Below are positions 11,824 through 23,571 of a DNA stretch of 64,000 nt, piece after piece. Origin of the DNA: Lethocerus indicus (Eukaryota > Arthropoda > Insecta > Hemiptera > Belostomatidae). Location of the stretch: the NCBI GenBank assembly GCA_019843655.1, contig JACDQD010000010.1:2587637-2651636 (forward strand), given 5' to 3'. The position numbers and the translations under genes were made by a program. The notes under the pieces were generated by a model that was given only the letters and a program-made list of their open reading frames with translations, ran no database searches and had not been told where the DNA came from. Numbering within the stretch: the stretch's first letter is position 1; the number at the start of each line of letters is the position of its first letter.

Positions 11824-13822
11824 CTGCGACAGGTCAAGATATATTTAAGTTAAGGAAGAAGAAGAGTGTAATCGCTGATAGATAGTATTCGTTCTGTTTG
11901 TTAGTATTAGGCAAAACTAGCTACGTCCTGTTCTAACCTGAACTATTGAAACCGGTTTTAACACGTGTGTGTCAACGTTATAAAGAAAAAATACAATGTT
12001 GAAGGGAAAGGTGTCCACATTTACGAATTATGAAGGGTTTAATCTTCAAGAAGGGCTTTTAGAATAATAAAACTAAATTGCATTAATATTTGAAAATTAA
12101 AACCTACCTACATTTTAAAGTGTTTTCTTCTTTAATTCTTCTTTAAATGAATCCAAAATATTTGTCAAACAGACACTTTGAAATACAGAAGCTATACTGT
12201 CGACCGTTCTCTTAGTGCAAACTAATTTATATAAACTATGGGGGCGGTTTTTGCGGCCACAATTAATTCACGAAAGCATTATATCTTGTCGATAGTCGTC
12301 CACGTTGCCTCCATTAACGGTTAGGCCCTCCGGTTAAAACAGTTCCCTTGTCGGGGACGGGGGATGTGGTAGGGGGGACCCAGTCGATCCTGGGCCCATT
12401 ACTCATCTTTTCAGAACTTTTCAACGTTTCGCACAGTTCCGCACGAACGTCGCTCCCCCCCGCCCTCCCACTCTCACTCTCGCCCGTTGAATGACAGACT
12501 CATAAATCTTGATACACGGAACGTTTTTCAATGTACGGAAAAATTGGAAGTACCATAAATTAGAGGATTGAAATATAAAAAAACTGTAATTAATCCTGGA
12601 CTGAAACAACATTTTTCGGATGGGGGAAAGTATAAATTATATTCGGTGCGACGTAAAAGGATTCGGTAATATATTTTTACTCCGACGGGAAATGCTTTTT
12701 CGGGCTAGGAATAGACTATCCCTGAATGAGATTATCAAGGTGATCGTGTCGATTGTTAATACAGAATGTTTTTTACCCTCTAGTTTTGTAATACAGTATT
12801 TCTGTTACAAACTACCTGTAGTGAAAGAGATTTCAATGAAGCTCAAAGATAGATCGGTTATCTATCCACGATTTTGTCAATCTCTGCGGTCTTTTGTCTT
12901 CGTGAGTGCTTCAGGCATTTTTTCGGCTCCCTTATGGGTTTCTCAGACTTATAAAACCGGTTTGGAGAAAAACTAAAACTAGAATATTCCGAATCGAAAT
13001 GCGCTTTCGGTCAGTTGGCCAGCCGAGAAATAAAACTAGGGCGCAAGTGGGGGAATCTGGTCAATTGGGGGGCATTGAGTGGCGTGAGCTGTCGGGGTCA
13101 ATGGGCAGGGCTCGAAGGGCCCTCCTGGGATGTTTACTTTAGGGGTCACCCCTTTCGGGACAACACCGGACCCCCCAGGCTATTTGTTTTCACTCGTAAA
13201 GACAATACCGTGCTCAACTAACCTTTCCCACCGCTCGATCCACTTACCTTCCCATTTCATACCGGCTATTTTGTTTATCGAAATCTTGACTGGGCTCAGC
13301 AAAAAAATTATATTGCACGTACGATTCATTTGAGAATAAAAGTTGGAAGGAGCCCCACTTCCGGACCATTTACAGCGTATATTTATAAGGTACAGGAAAA
13401 ATTAGCGGTTCACCATACAAAGAGTGAAGGTTTTCGCGGATATGTTAGTGACTTTTTTGGTTAATCGGCGTTAGTCAGGCGTTGTTTTTTCCGTTTTTTA
13501 GTTATTAACCAACGAAATAAATTTAAAGATACTAGGATACCCTGTTTTGCTTTGTAAGAAAGAGGGAGAAGCTTTAAACGGATCTGCCGCTGCTAGTAGA
13601 TAGAGATATTTCACAAGTAAAAGACCAGGACCATTTTGCAAGTGTGGGAAAATGTCATGTGGGAGTACAGAGAGGATTAGTCCGGATAGATGCTCCACCT
13701 TGATGATAAGGCACGTAGAAGGTACACAATAGGAATAAATGGGAGCTCTATGAATAAAGAAAGGCACGTGTTAAAAATTGACTAATTCCACGTTCGGTCT
13801 ATAATCGAGACCGCGTAATCAC
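11824..13822 (-). other. intron between the last two coding exons
   Basis: About 2.0 kb, bounded by GTGATT at the 5' end and GTCGCAG at the 3' end on the minus strand. Several GC-rich patches occur. No secure exon or RNA gene was found inside. If the weak donor is skipped, translation would continue 13 residues (GDYAVSIIDRTWN) to a stop ending at 13782. Confidence 0.55.
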
Positions 13823-14087
13823 CTTTGGGGGATTCGATCTGCGGGGGCGCCGTCTGGGACCAGTGGAGCCCTCCGAACTGTACGTGTTTCCTCGGGGGCG
13901 GCTGCGGGGGCTGCAGCTTGCCGGCCTCGGGGCCTGCCCCGGGCACTGCCCCCGGGACGCCGCCCCCGGGCCCCAGGTGGCTCGGGCTCTGGGTGGGAGT
14001 GGCCCGCGTCTCGTGGTAGGTCACGGCCCGTCTTGTACTCAGGCAGGAGGTACCGGTCGGCTGCGGAGTGTACCTTACACCGGGAAC
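13823..14087 (-). CDS. tetraspan DUF4728-like membrane protein, exon for proline-rich tail
   Basis: Encodes residues 152-239 of the in-window product. The acceptor GCGCAG is followed by GTTCCCGG in phase 0, continuing the frame of the exon ending at 14645. The tail is cytosolic by topology, rich in Pro, Gly and Ala (GPGGGVPGAVPGAGP) and contains PQPPPRK. This fits the class II SH3 ligand pattern PxxPx[RK]. The exon is strongly GC-rich against an AT-rich background. The donor AAAG|GTGATT leaves one base and is weaker than the others, so a short alternative C-terminus by intron retention is possible. The pyrimidine tract of the acceptor is also poor. Confidence 0.65.
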
Positions 14088-14644
14088 CTGCGCATTCATA
14101 GTAGCAAGAATATGATGAGTCATATTAGTCCTGATTAGATCTAGGTTTTATCACTCTGACTGAATACAATAAATTTATTTTTTAATTACCATTTTTATTT
14201 TCCAATGACGAGTTGAAACACGATCAACTCATAATATAAATCTGGAACGTTTAATACGTGTATAAACAGGACAAGAACGTTAGATTATTTTACATTTAAT
14301 TACGGTTTTTACATCACATCTCGAATACATTACAACTGTAGAACAGTTAACGCTACAAAGAAACTTAAATTAATTGAGGTAACGTGTGGTAAAAAGGGCT
14401 CAAATTGATTAACTGTAACAATCGTCTTTAAAATAGATAATGGGATTATCATATATTATATCATTCAAAATATTATATTCTTTAAGTGGCAAGTGTTTAT
14501 CAATATTTACCGAACAATCCAAACTGTTTACCCTCATCACAACGTTACTCGGCTCGTTAGGACAGACAATTAGAGAGGCTGAAAAAGCCTTTGGGCAAAG
14601 GGGATCGCCCTTTGAGAATGGCGGATGCCTTAATTGTTACTCAC
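14088..14644 (-). other. short intron
   Basis: Intron of 557 bases with GTGAGT donor and GCGCAG acceptor on the minus strand. It is AT-rich and stop-rich in all frames, with nothing further recognised. Confidence 0.6.
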
Positions 14645-14728
14645 CCTGTAGACGTCGTCGAAATCCGCCGTCCCCCTTCCAGCCCTGTACTCCTGGTACT
14701 GCGATACCACGCACAGCAAACAGTAGGT
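14645..14728 (-). CDS. tetraspan DUF4728-like membrane protein, exon for end of last helix
   Basis: Exactly 28 codons, phase 0 at both ends, bounded by TTTGCAG and AGG|GTGAGT. It begins TYCLLCVVSQYQEYR, completing the last transmembrane helix begun in the exon at 23509-23571. It then turns hydrophilic (RAGRGTADFDDVYR). A Tyr-x-x-Leu start followed by a hydrophobic run and S-x-YQE-x-R is the pattern I associate with the end of the fourth helix in DUF4728 and LAPTM-like proteins. The Arg-rich residues after the helix suit a cytosolic position. Family assignment is by pattern recognition; the splice structure is seen directly. Confidence 0.8.
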
Positions 14729-16218
14729 CTGCAAACACGTCAGGAATAGAAGGTGTAATCTGATACAGGGCGCGACGGAAATGTACTACACCGGCGTTTT
14801 TACAACCATTTTTTTTTATACCGCCACTTTCTCTGCTTACTCTAAATACAACTTTGTTTGCATTCAATTATATAATTCTTAAATAAATAACGTGGGGCCC
14901 CGTAAGTCCGAAAATCCGGATAAAACTGGACGGTATATTCCGGGATTGTACCGGACTCTCAACTGTCCAACTCGGGCGATACAAACTCCGGCCAGTAGTT
15001 AAAGAGGAGGTGGAGCCACCTAAAATTATATAACGTTCTAATTATACTATGTCAAAGTGCTACATCGAATTAGATTGTAATACTACGTGCTTATTATCCT
15101 TAGCCTACGGGGATGCCAGTAGCCTATTAATATTAGATGGTATATAGATAGAATATTCAATTTATAATTAACTCGAATAAATTTATATTGCATACTATAT
15201 TTTTTATATATACGTTTTCGTAATTTTACTGAAGGGGTGACTCACGTCATTAGTTACGGAATGATAGCGAATCGATGAGGCTTAAGACCAATTAGCAGAG
15301 ACTGAAACCGCAGCAGTAATGAGAGAACTTACTACTTATCGATCGATCGGGCTTCAATTTTTTTTTCAAGCCACCATGGACGCCTAAACTATAAACGTGT
15401 ACTCAAAAGGGAAAAATTATATTGCAGAATTGGCGATGTTAAATAGAAATTGTCTTAATTTTGTATTCTTTTTAGCAGATCCTCTGGTCTGGGCGTAATG
15501 CGTGAAAGTCTTACTCTCAATACTTGGATGTGCGGAAGTGAATTATTTCTTTATCATTCTTCGTCCCCGCCCATCTTCGTTCGTAATACTTGTCCTCTGA
15601 GCATCCTGACATGATCCGAAGATGCGTTAAGTTTTAAAACGGTTGTCGGGAGTCGGACCTAGGAAGTGTGTCGATTGGCGGGTGGGGCCCGATTTGTGGG
15701 GGTTGCTGCGGGCCCCCAATTTATTGCCCTAATGGATGTCCCTATCCCGGATCGGCCGAGCCCGATTCTTCCCCGCCGCTCCCTCCTCACAACCCGCCAT
15801 TTGTCCCTTTCTCGCTCCCCTGTCCTTATTTCGGATGAGCCCCCTCCGACGTCAAGTTCCTCTTCTTCCATTTTTTCTGCGATGTCCCTTTTTTACGGAA
15901 GATCCGCCGGCCCTTCTCTAATGGCGGGCTGACGAGCCGCAATATTTCCCCAGTCGGGTATCGCTTAGGCTTCACTTCCCGAGCCCGATTCCGAGGGGAC
16001 GGCCGGATATTTGTCAATGGCCATTGCTTCCTGTTTTTGTACTTGATTTCTCCAGACCCGTCCGTTTGCTTTTCAGCTTGTTTACTGTGACCGTATTGTT
16101 TTGTACCCTTATCTGGAGTAATTTAGCGGTAAAATGTTTTCTTATTCATATAAATTTCGTTCTAATTCTTAAAAATTACACCGTAGATTTTTTGTGTTTC
16201 TGTCTCCTCTCGGTGGTT

Positions 16219-16285
16219 TGGTCTTTTGCTAGACCGGTTTCGGCTCCTCGCCATCTTCAGTAGCGGTGTTAGTCACTATTGGCAC
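16219..16285 (-). repeat. dispersed motif family 2, copy near 16.2 kb
   Basis: On the minus strand it reads CTGAAGATGGCGAG, a short gap, then CCGAAACCGGTC and GCAAAAGACC. The copy at 47551-47616 matches it in the opposite orientation, including a flank with a GTCACTA..TTGGC word. It is probably a fragment of an old transposable element; the class is not known. Confidence 0.6.
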
Positions 16286-17086
16286 TTTGCATATTTTTCG
16301 GGCATCCTCACTCCACTGTCACTATCACTTGTATGTACTGTAGTGGTTGTCAGTTTGTTGTGTGTATATGTACGTGTCTTGTTATTGTTTTTTTTTTGGG
16401 GGATGTTTGTCTTATTTGAGTTAAGGGGGTGGGATTTTGTTAATCGGCTTAAGTGTATGTCACATTGTCGGTCAAAAAGGGGAGGGCGGGTACTGGTTGG
16501 GCGGGTGAGGTCCTTTTATAGGATTACCGGGGCTGAAAACAGATATGTTAAACTTAAAAATTATGTTCGGAACTCATGTCGTCATTATCTCCCCGCGAAT
16601 CTTTGTTAGGGATACGTTCCATCGATTCTCTTAAGTTGCATCGAAATACTTATCGATGAACCAAAAACACGCACAGTTACACACAACACCACAAATTTAT
16701 ATTTACGGTAGAGGAGTGTGAGAGAAATGATATCGCACTAGTGATGATTATACTTTTATTCTTTTTTCCTATCCAGTTCTATTAACAGTAGAAAAATCTA
16801 TTATGGCGGAAATTGAAATAGCTTGGAATTCTTCTCTAAGTGTTTATTTTTTTAATTTTCTCAATTAAAATAAAAATATTCGGCTCAAGCTGAATACTCG
16901 AAATTTGCTTCGAAACCGGGAAACGTTTTGACTTAAGAACCCCGACTCTAATGTTAAATAAGATCGACTGGACAAGCTGTATAACAGATAGGAGGGAAGA
17001 AAACTGACGTCGTCTAAACTGCTGTGTCTATCCCGTGGAGTGTCTGGGCACGTTCCAACGGAGATTGATCCGAGAGCGCTCGCCCC

Positions 17087-17088
<2 letters not shown>

Positions 17089-17184
<96 letters not shown>

Positions 17185-17194
17185 TGAGAGAGAG
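17089..17194. repeat. (GA)n microsatellite
   Basis: About 45 AG units with a short TGTG interruption near the right end. It is purine-rich on the plus strand. It could bind GAGA-type factors or form H-DNA, but here it is simply a long intronic microsatellite. Confidence 0.97.
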
Positions 17195-20080
17195 TTTTCC
17201 CCGGCACGCCTGAAAAACGCTTTTCTCCCCAAAAGGAGTCCCCCTCTGAAAATTTCATCCCGCCGAATTTTCCTGCTTCCCGGCGCCATTTTTCAAGACG
17301 GCGCCGTTGGCGACACCTGCAGTCTTCCTCGCGTCATTTTCCCAGACACGTTTCGCCATCCCCGACCGCATCTACTTTCACCGCCAACTCTAGATTCACC
17401 TATTTTCCTAATTAGTTATTATCGTTCATACAGTTTTCGGTTCTCGGTTCTCGGTAACGTTTCGAAATATAAAAAGAGAATAGCAATTTTAACTATAGAC
17501 ATAGTGGAAATAATTTTTTTTTAAATTAACGTGAAAATCGCCTCAATAATAAGAGAATATCATAAGCCGTTTCATTCTTCAGAGGCCAGATGGGGATTTT
17601 CGATTTCGGGTAGTTATTACATTTGAAATGTAGATATCAGCTTTGATTTTCTGCCTCTTCTCGATTGTTTGGCCCGGGCTCTGGCTCCACTCTCGATATT
17701 ACATCGAAGTTATTAGTAAGCAGATTGCCGAAGGAGGGATCCTCCTGGTACTATCACTGTACAATTTCTGCTAATGTTCTTCAACAAGATTCACTATAAA
17801 TTTTGTATATTTATATATAACATTGAGGATAATCATTATAGCTTCTCCCGTACTGTCTATTATTGTACTGTCCCTTTGTATACAAGCTATATGTACCACA
17901 TATATGAGGTCTTTTTATGAAAATTATTTTGATCAATAACTCAATTTTCATCGATGAGTATAATCCAAATGCAACATTACCTCGATACATAACTACAATA
18001 TTTTCTTGTTTATACCTCTCCTGAAAGATATAAAACATGATTATGGTATGTATGAAGGAATTCCGAATTTCGTTGTAAAATTTATATTAATCGAGATCGC
18101 TACGCTTAAACCCCATCATAAACGTAAAATGTGGGCAGCGAGCCGGCTTATATTTGAGTTCTAAAACCTCGAATATCTTATCCGTTATCTTCACCCGGTT
18201 AGGGTTGGGTCGTTTTATGTTTCAGCGGCTATTGAGCTAATTTTATTACGTCATCACGCCCCAAAAACTTAAATTTGTCTCGTGCTGTTTTGAAAAAATT
18301 TCAAATTCGATTTGTGTCTAACTGAACCTCTGTGTAAATAAAGTCCGTGATCGGATTGACGCCGCTCGCAAGTTAGTTAGAGAGAACTTGGAGGGCCCTC
18401 GAGTGAACTCTGGGATACAAACGGCAAGGAATCACATTACAATTGCTAGACCCCTTTGGGTCTGAGTCAGTTGTTTGACTTTTGCTTCGTTCGACTGTAG
18501 AACTCCAGAATCTGTCTATAACGTCTACTCAGTGGTTCTAAGCTCCACTACAAGTTCGGAAAACTTCTTTAGTGAGCGGACATAGTTTATTAGTTTTCAA
18601 CTTGACTGGTGATGCGAATAATTTGCATTGTTAAAGCATCGTCCACACTGTCGGTAACATATTGGTCGACGGTATTAATGTATACTTTCAGGTCGGTGGG
18701 TTGAAACGTATCATTGCGTCGATTTACCAATTAATTTGTTCCCCTTCACGCTACAAATAGTACTTAGCAATAAACGATAGTGTTAATAATATCATTAGTA
18801 TCAGTTGTAAATTTGAGACTCTTGTAATAAATTTTTTGGCGCAGCCTCCAGCTCAGGAGATTAAGGGATTTTAAACGGTTGTACAGGAAGATGTCAGTCC
18901 GGTCTTGGGCGGAGGGGCTATTATAATAATGCCTTCCAATTGTTGTTAAACGTGAAGTGTTGTTGTTGTTGTTAGGGGTTAGTTGGAGTGACTCTCTCTC
19001 GGATGGGATGGGACCGGACTTGAATGGGGGGCAGTCTCTTAGCATCGTTCCCGGAATTCTAGACCGTTTCTCCTCCCACTTACACCAGGTAATATCTTCC
19101 TCCAATCTTCTCCGCTCCCTGTCTCTTCCCACTTAACGATACCCCGAAACGGATTAGTGTCGACTGTGCTCACAATTGCCCGGGGCGCTTCCCCCCTCCT
19201 CCTAATTGCAGTTTGCCCGTCATTGTCTTCGCTCGAAAACTTCCCCCGCGGTCGGACTCCCCCGTACAGGGTTCGTTAGCTCGGCGAAACACAAACGCTA
19301 CCGGAAATTAGGATTTAATCTCATTTGCTCTATTAGTTTACCCCCGCCCCCGTACTTTCCCGTTGCATTAGCGCAGGCGGCGTCCCTTGTATATATAGCC
19401 CTGTGTTTTCCGCCCGGTAGGAATCTTATTGTTTTGAGCTCCATTAAGAAAATTGTGTTCCCCAATGCCATATTTCTCGAAAAATGATAAAGGAAACAGA
19501 ATGCCGAAGTCGCATTGAATTTATTTCAATTATTATTATGCATTATTTGCATTACATATTATTTGTAACTTCGTAATTACATTTCTAACTCTGTGGCACT
19601 TAACATAAACATTTAATTAACCTTTAATTACCTAGAGTCCCATCCGTGTCTCCTCATTTGGTAATATCAGTCACATAAAACGTCTGTAACGTTCTTTAGA
19701 ATAGAGTTGTCAAGGAATCCCAGACCCCAGAAGTAGTGATTTTATTATAGGATATCGCACCTATAAATTTGACCCGAGATATGTTTTTAGTAATTCATAG
19801 AGTAGTTAAATATGAATCAACACGACGCACGTCTGTAGTTTATACCTGTGATAGAAAAAATTATAAACACGCCGGAACGACGTAGCCTTTTTGTTTCAAT
19901 TAGTATTGCGCGCTATTAAAATTATCGTGAATTTATTACAGCCATAAATTCTGGCAGATTTCTACCTTATACAGGCATAAAATCCGACTCGAATAAATAG
20001 AAGGCCGAATTAGCATATTGCCGGGCGGATATGAGGATAGAGCTTGAGGGGGAGCAGCTGAAGAAGACCCCCTTAGTCTC

Positions 20081-20148
20081 ACTAATAGCCCGATTTATCG
20101 GCGCAATAACTGTAAATCCTCCGTTAACTACCGAGACGTGATAAATCC
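20081..20148. repeat. duplicated intronic element, copy 1
   Basis: It shares about 80% of bases by eye with 22251-22317 in the same orientation. Core words are AATAG, ATCGG, GCAATAACT, TAAATCCTC, GTTAA and GATAAAT. It lies in the 8.8-kb intron. It may be a paired regulatory element or two remnants of a short repeat. Confidence 0.7.
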
Positions 20149-20821
20149 CCCTTTTGGTGTTGGTGGGGGAAGTGGGGGCGAAAGAAAACGCGGAAGAAGT
20201 GGGCCGGTGATTTTCAGAAACGTTTGTCAAAACTTCTTCAACGGATATATTTTCAGAATTCCGTATGATTCATCGGTTCGTTCTCTTTCGAATGGCCGAC
20301 GCCTTTCCCAGTAGTTATGTAATGATAAAGGGGAAAGTTGGTTTTTCCGACCTGTTGCCGGAACTGTGGGGGAATTCTGACTACCGTCCTGATTACAGCA
20401 TATTATCTTATAATAGACAAGACTAATTGTCCATTATAGTCATAAAAGTCGAACACCTATTATAATAATTTCGATCATTTATAATGCAAATAAAACACTT
20501 ATATTACACGTCGACTAACAATATCGAGGTGGATAGGCCGAACGGAAAGGGGTAGATCAAAAGAAGGAGTATTCGGGGTAGAACCGACATTACATCACTT
20601 CAATTTACCGTAAACATCGGGAGGGAATTAAACAAACATTTTTCCTCACTTTTAATCAAACTAAAGGTGTTCGCGATAGGAGCCCGAGTCGGGAGGACGG
20701 TCGTGAGATAGCGGAGAAACGATACATTAAGCAGTGAAATAGGGTCGGTTGTATTTCAGTGGGGTGGCGAGAGGGCCCGGAGAGATAAGCGGGGAAGACG
20801 GATTGGGGCCCACACCCACTC

Positions 20822-20850
20822 ACCCAAACCCAAACCCAAACCCAAACCCA
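20822..20850. repeat. (CCCAAA)n short tandem repeat
   Basis: Nearly five units of CCCAAA. The complement TTTGGG resembles telomere-type repeats, but it is not the insect TTAGG unit and the tract is short, so it is called a microsatellite. Confidence 0.9.
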
Positions 20851-21522
20851 CATTACCGATCACCATTAATCTCCATGTTGGGCGGGACAGCCCCCGGACC
20901 CTAAGCCGCCGAATTAGCCGCGCGGAGCGCTGCCGAATAAGAGGCCGCTGTCTCTAGGCCCAACAAATTACGACTTTACGACGCCTGGTAAAAACAAACC
21001 ACAACTAATCCCGAAACAACATAATTGCGGCTGAAAACCCATGATTACGGTGAATACGTTTTTGGAGGAACTCAGCTGGCGCGCGTGCTAAGTGTTGAGA
21101 TGTAAGGAAAGAAGGTGCATTGGGGGAAGCGCAAGAGGGAAGAAAAAGATTGCGAGGAGACAGAGATAGAGATGGATTGAAGATGGAAGATTATGGAGAA
21201 TCGCCCAGATTTCTTTTGTGCCCATTCCTTTCTGTATTACCCTCTCAATTCCAGCCAATAATATAAATAAATACGCACGAACATGATACAATATTTAATT
21301 GAAATTTAAGATCGAAGGAAAATTCGGTCCTCCGCCCGGATTCAAAACATGGGTCGACGCGTTGACTTCAATTTAGAATTTATTTATTTTCTTTAAAAAT
21401 ACCTTATATTTTTCTTTATATATGTATATTTCGACTAAATAGTTTTCTGCATTTATTTTCATTAAATATGTTACCACTTCAAATGTGGTAACACATCTAT
21501 CGCTGGCGATAGAGGTCCGACA

Positions 21523-21540
21523 TAGTTCAGTGGATAGAGC
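21523..21540 (+). repeat. tRNA-like A-box, possible SINE head or tRNA relic
   Basis: TAGTTCAGTGGATAGAGC fits the internal A-box and D-arm of eukaryotic tRNAs. No anticodon arm, acceptor pairing or properly spaced B-box was found; the nearest GGTTCAA word is about 130 bases downstream. It is therefore not called a tRNA gene. Confidence 0.35.
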
Positions 21541-22001
21541 GATAACAATTTCCGGTTTAGGGTATCTTGGCCCTTTCACATTTCTGTAACGAAGAAATTC
21601 ACTTGCCGGCCTAATCTATACTCCGTCACCCCAGCCGCATAATATGCTCTGTGGGTTCAATTATTGTCGAGGGCAGGGTGGGACTATATATTATAGATCG
21701 AGCCCCTCGTTGAGGCGGCTTTTCCTCCCTCTTCTAAGGGCTTCCGACCGACGCGATGATTAATTACGCTAAGCCGTCGATTTTCCTTTGAGCCCTCGTC
21801 TCTCCGTCACTCTAAAGCCCGCCGATCTAGACACAATCGGAAATTATATAATAGACATTCCAATTATCCGGCGAAGCGGTTTTGGAGGCGAATCCAAACA
21901 TGTTAAGAATTATTTCGTTCTATTATAATGTAAACACTTCCTGTTTTTGAAGAACGCTTTCCAGTAGATAGGCTTATTCCCGTCGCCTGGATGTGGTCTG
22001 C

Positions 22002-22040
22002 TTCCAACATTTCGGAATTCTTACTGGTTCCATCATCAGA
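22002..22040 (-). repeat. dispersed motif family 1, copy near 22.0 kb
   Basis: On the minus strand it reads CTGATGATGG, six other bases, then AGTAAGAATTCCGAAA and TGTTGG. The same core is found on the plus strand at 61965-62000. It is probably a transposable element fragment. Confidence 0.65.
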
Positions 22041-22250
22041 ATCTGACCGTGAAGAATCTCGGACAGATAATTAGGCTATATAATTTTAACTTTTTTACGG
22101 TAGTACATTTATACAAATTTTTTACACGATTATATTACTTACACGACCTTACCTCTCTTCATCTAGGCCAGCAAGTATCGTAAAATCCAATTCGGTTTAT
22201 GATATCAGAATAAATATTTAGGGATGAGTCCCCAATAAACTTCTTGGCTT

Positions 22251-22317
22251 TGTTAATAGGCGGATTAATCGGAGCAATAACTATAAATCCTCTGTTAATT
22301 GCAGCCAGGATAAATTC
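22251..22317. repeat. duplicated intronic element, copy 2
   Basis: Counterpart of 20081-20148, about 2.2 kb to the right in the same intron and orientation. The longest exact shared runs include GCAATAACT and TAAATCCTC. Similarity fades beyond the ends given. Confidence 0.7.
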
Positions 22318-23126
22318 CTGCGGGCGATAATGGGTTCCTTCGAAGAATAAAGGGGCGGTTTTTTCAACACCTCAAGACTTGATTTGTTCGGAAAAGTAAC
22401 ATTTACAAGTAATCTTCGTGATTACTCGAACGAGCAATGTCTTTTTCGTTTACGTATGTTTTGATTAAGGGAACATTTTCTGGCGATCCGTTTTTGGAAA
22501 TTGGCCGCCCTAATAGACTTTTTATAACCAACATTGTCGAATCGCTCAATTATTACAGCCTTGTCGCTAGGATGTTTTAGACCAAAACTTTCTCCGTTTC
22601 AGCCTTTCTTTAGCTAGTATGTGACAAACAAATTGGTATAATAATAAATTCGTATTGCTTTGTAGAATATGAAGTTCTTGAATCGCTTAAATCAAATAAA
22701 CTAATTTAACACTGCAATGTTTTAAGATAGCGTTGGGTCTTTGTAGAACTCGGGAATGAACAAGACCGTACTTGGTGAACAAGAAAATGGGAGACATTCT
22801 TTCATGCTGTAAATATAAATAAAATGGCAAATTTCAGGCGGTATACCGGAGGATCTCCTCTTCATTAACTTGCCGAGTAGTCGGGAAATACGTTTTCTAG
22901 CCCTACTTGGCCGTTTCCCCGCTGAATAAATTGTTTCTAGTTTCCTTAGTGGGGTGGGGGGAAAAAAACCCAAGAAAGCCCGCCGTCCCCACGTTGGAAT
23001 CTAATAAACCCGGGTCTACAGTTTCACTTTTATTATTGCAGTTGGGGCTAGGAAGAAAAAGAATGAATATAAAGGGATGAAAAAACGCGGAAAAATAAAT
23101 AACGGCGGTCTTGATTTAATGAACCG

Positions 23127-23158
23127 CCAAGACCTCCCCAGGGGGAGGTCATACTTGG
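23127..23158. other. near-perfect hairpin/palindrome
   Basis: GACCTCCCC (23131-23139) pairs with GGGGAGGTC (23142-23150) across a two-base centre. Outer CCAA and TTGG can also pair across a small bulge. It lies about 360 bases downstream of a coding exon on the minus strand. Function is unknown. Confidence 0.6.
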
Positions 23159-23508
23159 GTTGGAATTGGGAATATGAAGATAAAGTGAGGAGCAATCGTC
23201 TTCTCCTCTCTTTAGAACTGGGCAAATATTTATATTATATTTAATTTTGAATAGAAACGCTGAGCCTAGAGTCCTGGGGACGCTAGGCGCTCCTGTTAAC
23301 TATTTAACCGCCGAATTTGCGGGTTTGGCCCTCGTACAGGCGACGAATACATGGTATCCTGGATATTTTGGTTAAATTAGGTACTTAATTTATTTATGTC
23401 AGGACGCTAATTCACCAAATTGCCTGTTGGTCCTTTATTCCACTAAACTATTTAACAAGAATTTCAATCCCAACTCTTTAAAAATAATAAGCAATTTGAT
23501 TCACTTAC

Positions 23509-23571
23509 GTTAAGCGTCAGTAGGAAGAAATCAACGGTGAAAAGAATCGCCGTCATCGGGTTGAATTTCAT
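23509..23571 (-). CDS. tetraspan DUF4728-like membrane protein, exon for start of last helix
   Basis: Exactly 21 codons, phase 0 at both ends, with a strong acceptor (TTTGTTTCAG) and donor (AAC|GTAAGT). It encodes MKFNPMTAILF followed by TVDFFLLTLN. The Met is internal, because the exon is preceded by a good acceptor and the upstream exon ends in the same phase. It forms the first part of the last transmembrane helix, with an acidic residue (Asp 116 of the in-window product) inside the membrane segment. That is a notable feature of the family pattern. Confidence 0.82.

Larger units (their letters stand above)
14729..23508 (-). other. 8.8-kb intron with microsatellites and a duplicated element
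   Basis: Largest intron bounded by two supported exons. It contains a long GA microsatellite (17089-17194), a (CCCAAA)n run near 20822-20850 and two related ~65-base blocks (20081-20148 and 22251-22317). It also holds dispersed motif copies near 16219 and 22002, a tRNA-like A-box at 21523, and a palindrome near 23131. GC-rich and AT-rich patches alternate. No further coding exon is convincing. Confidence 0.6.

Noticed and set aside
17014..17289. Frames encoding long Leu-Ser repeats
   Set aside because: Direct translation of the (GA)n microsatellite, not a gene.
20822..20850. Interstitial telomere
   Set aside because: The unit is CCCAAA, not the arthropod TTAGG, and the tract is under 30 bases.
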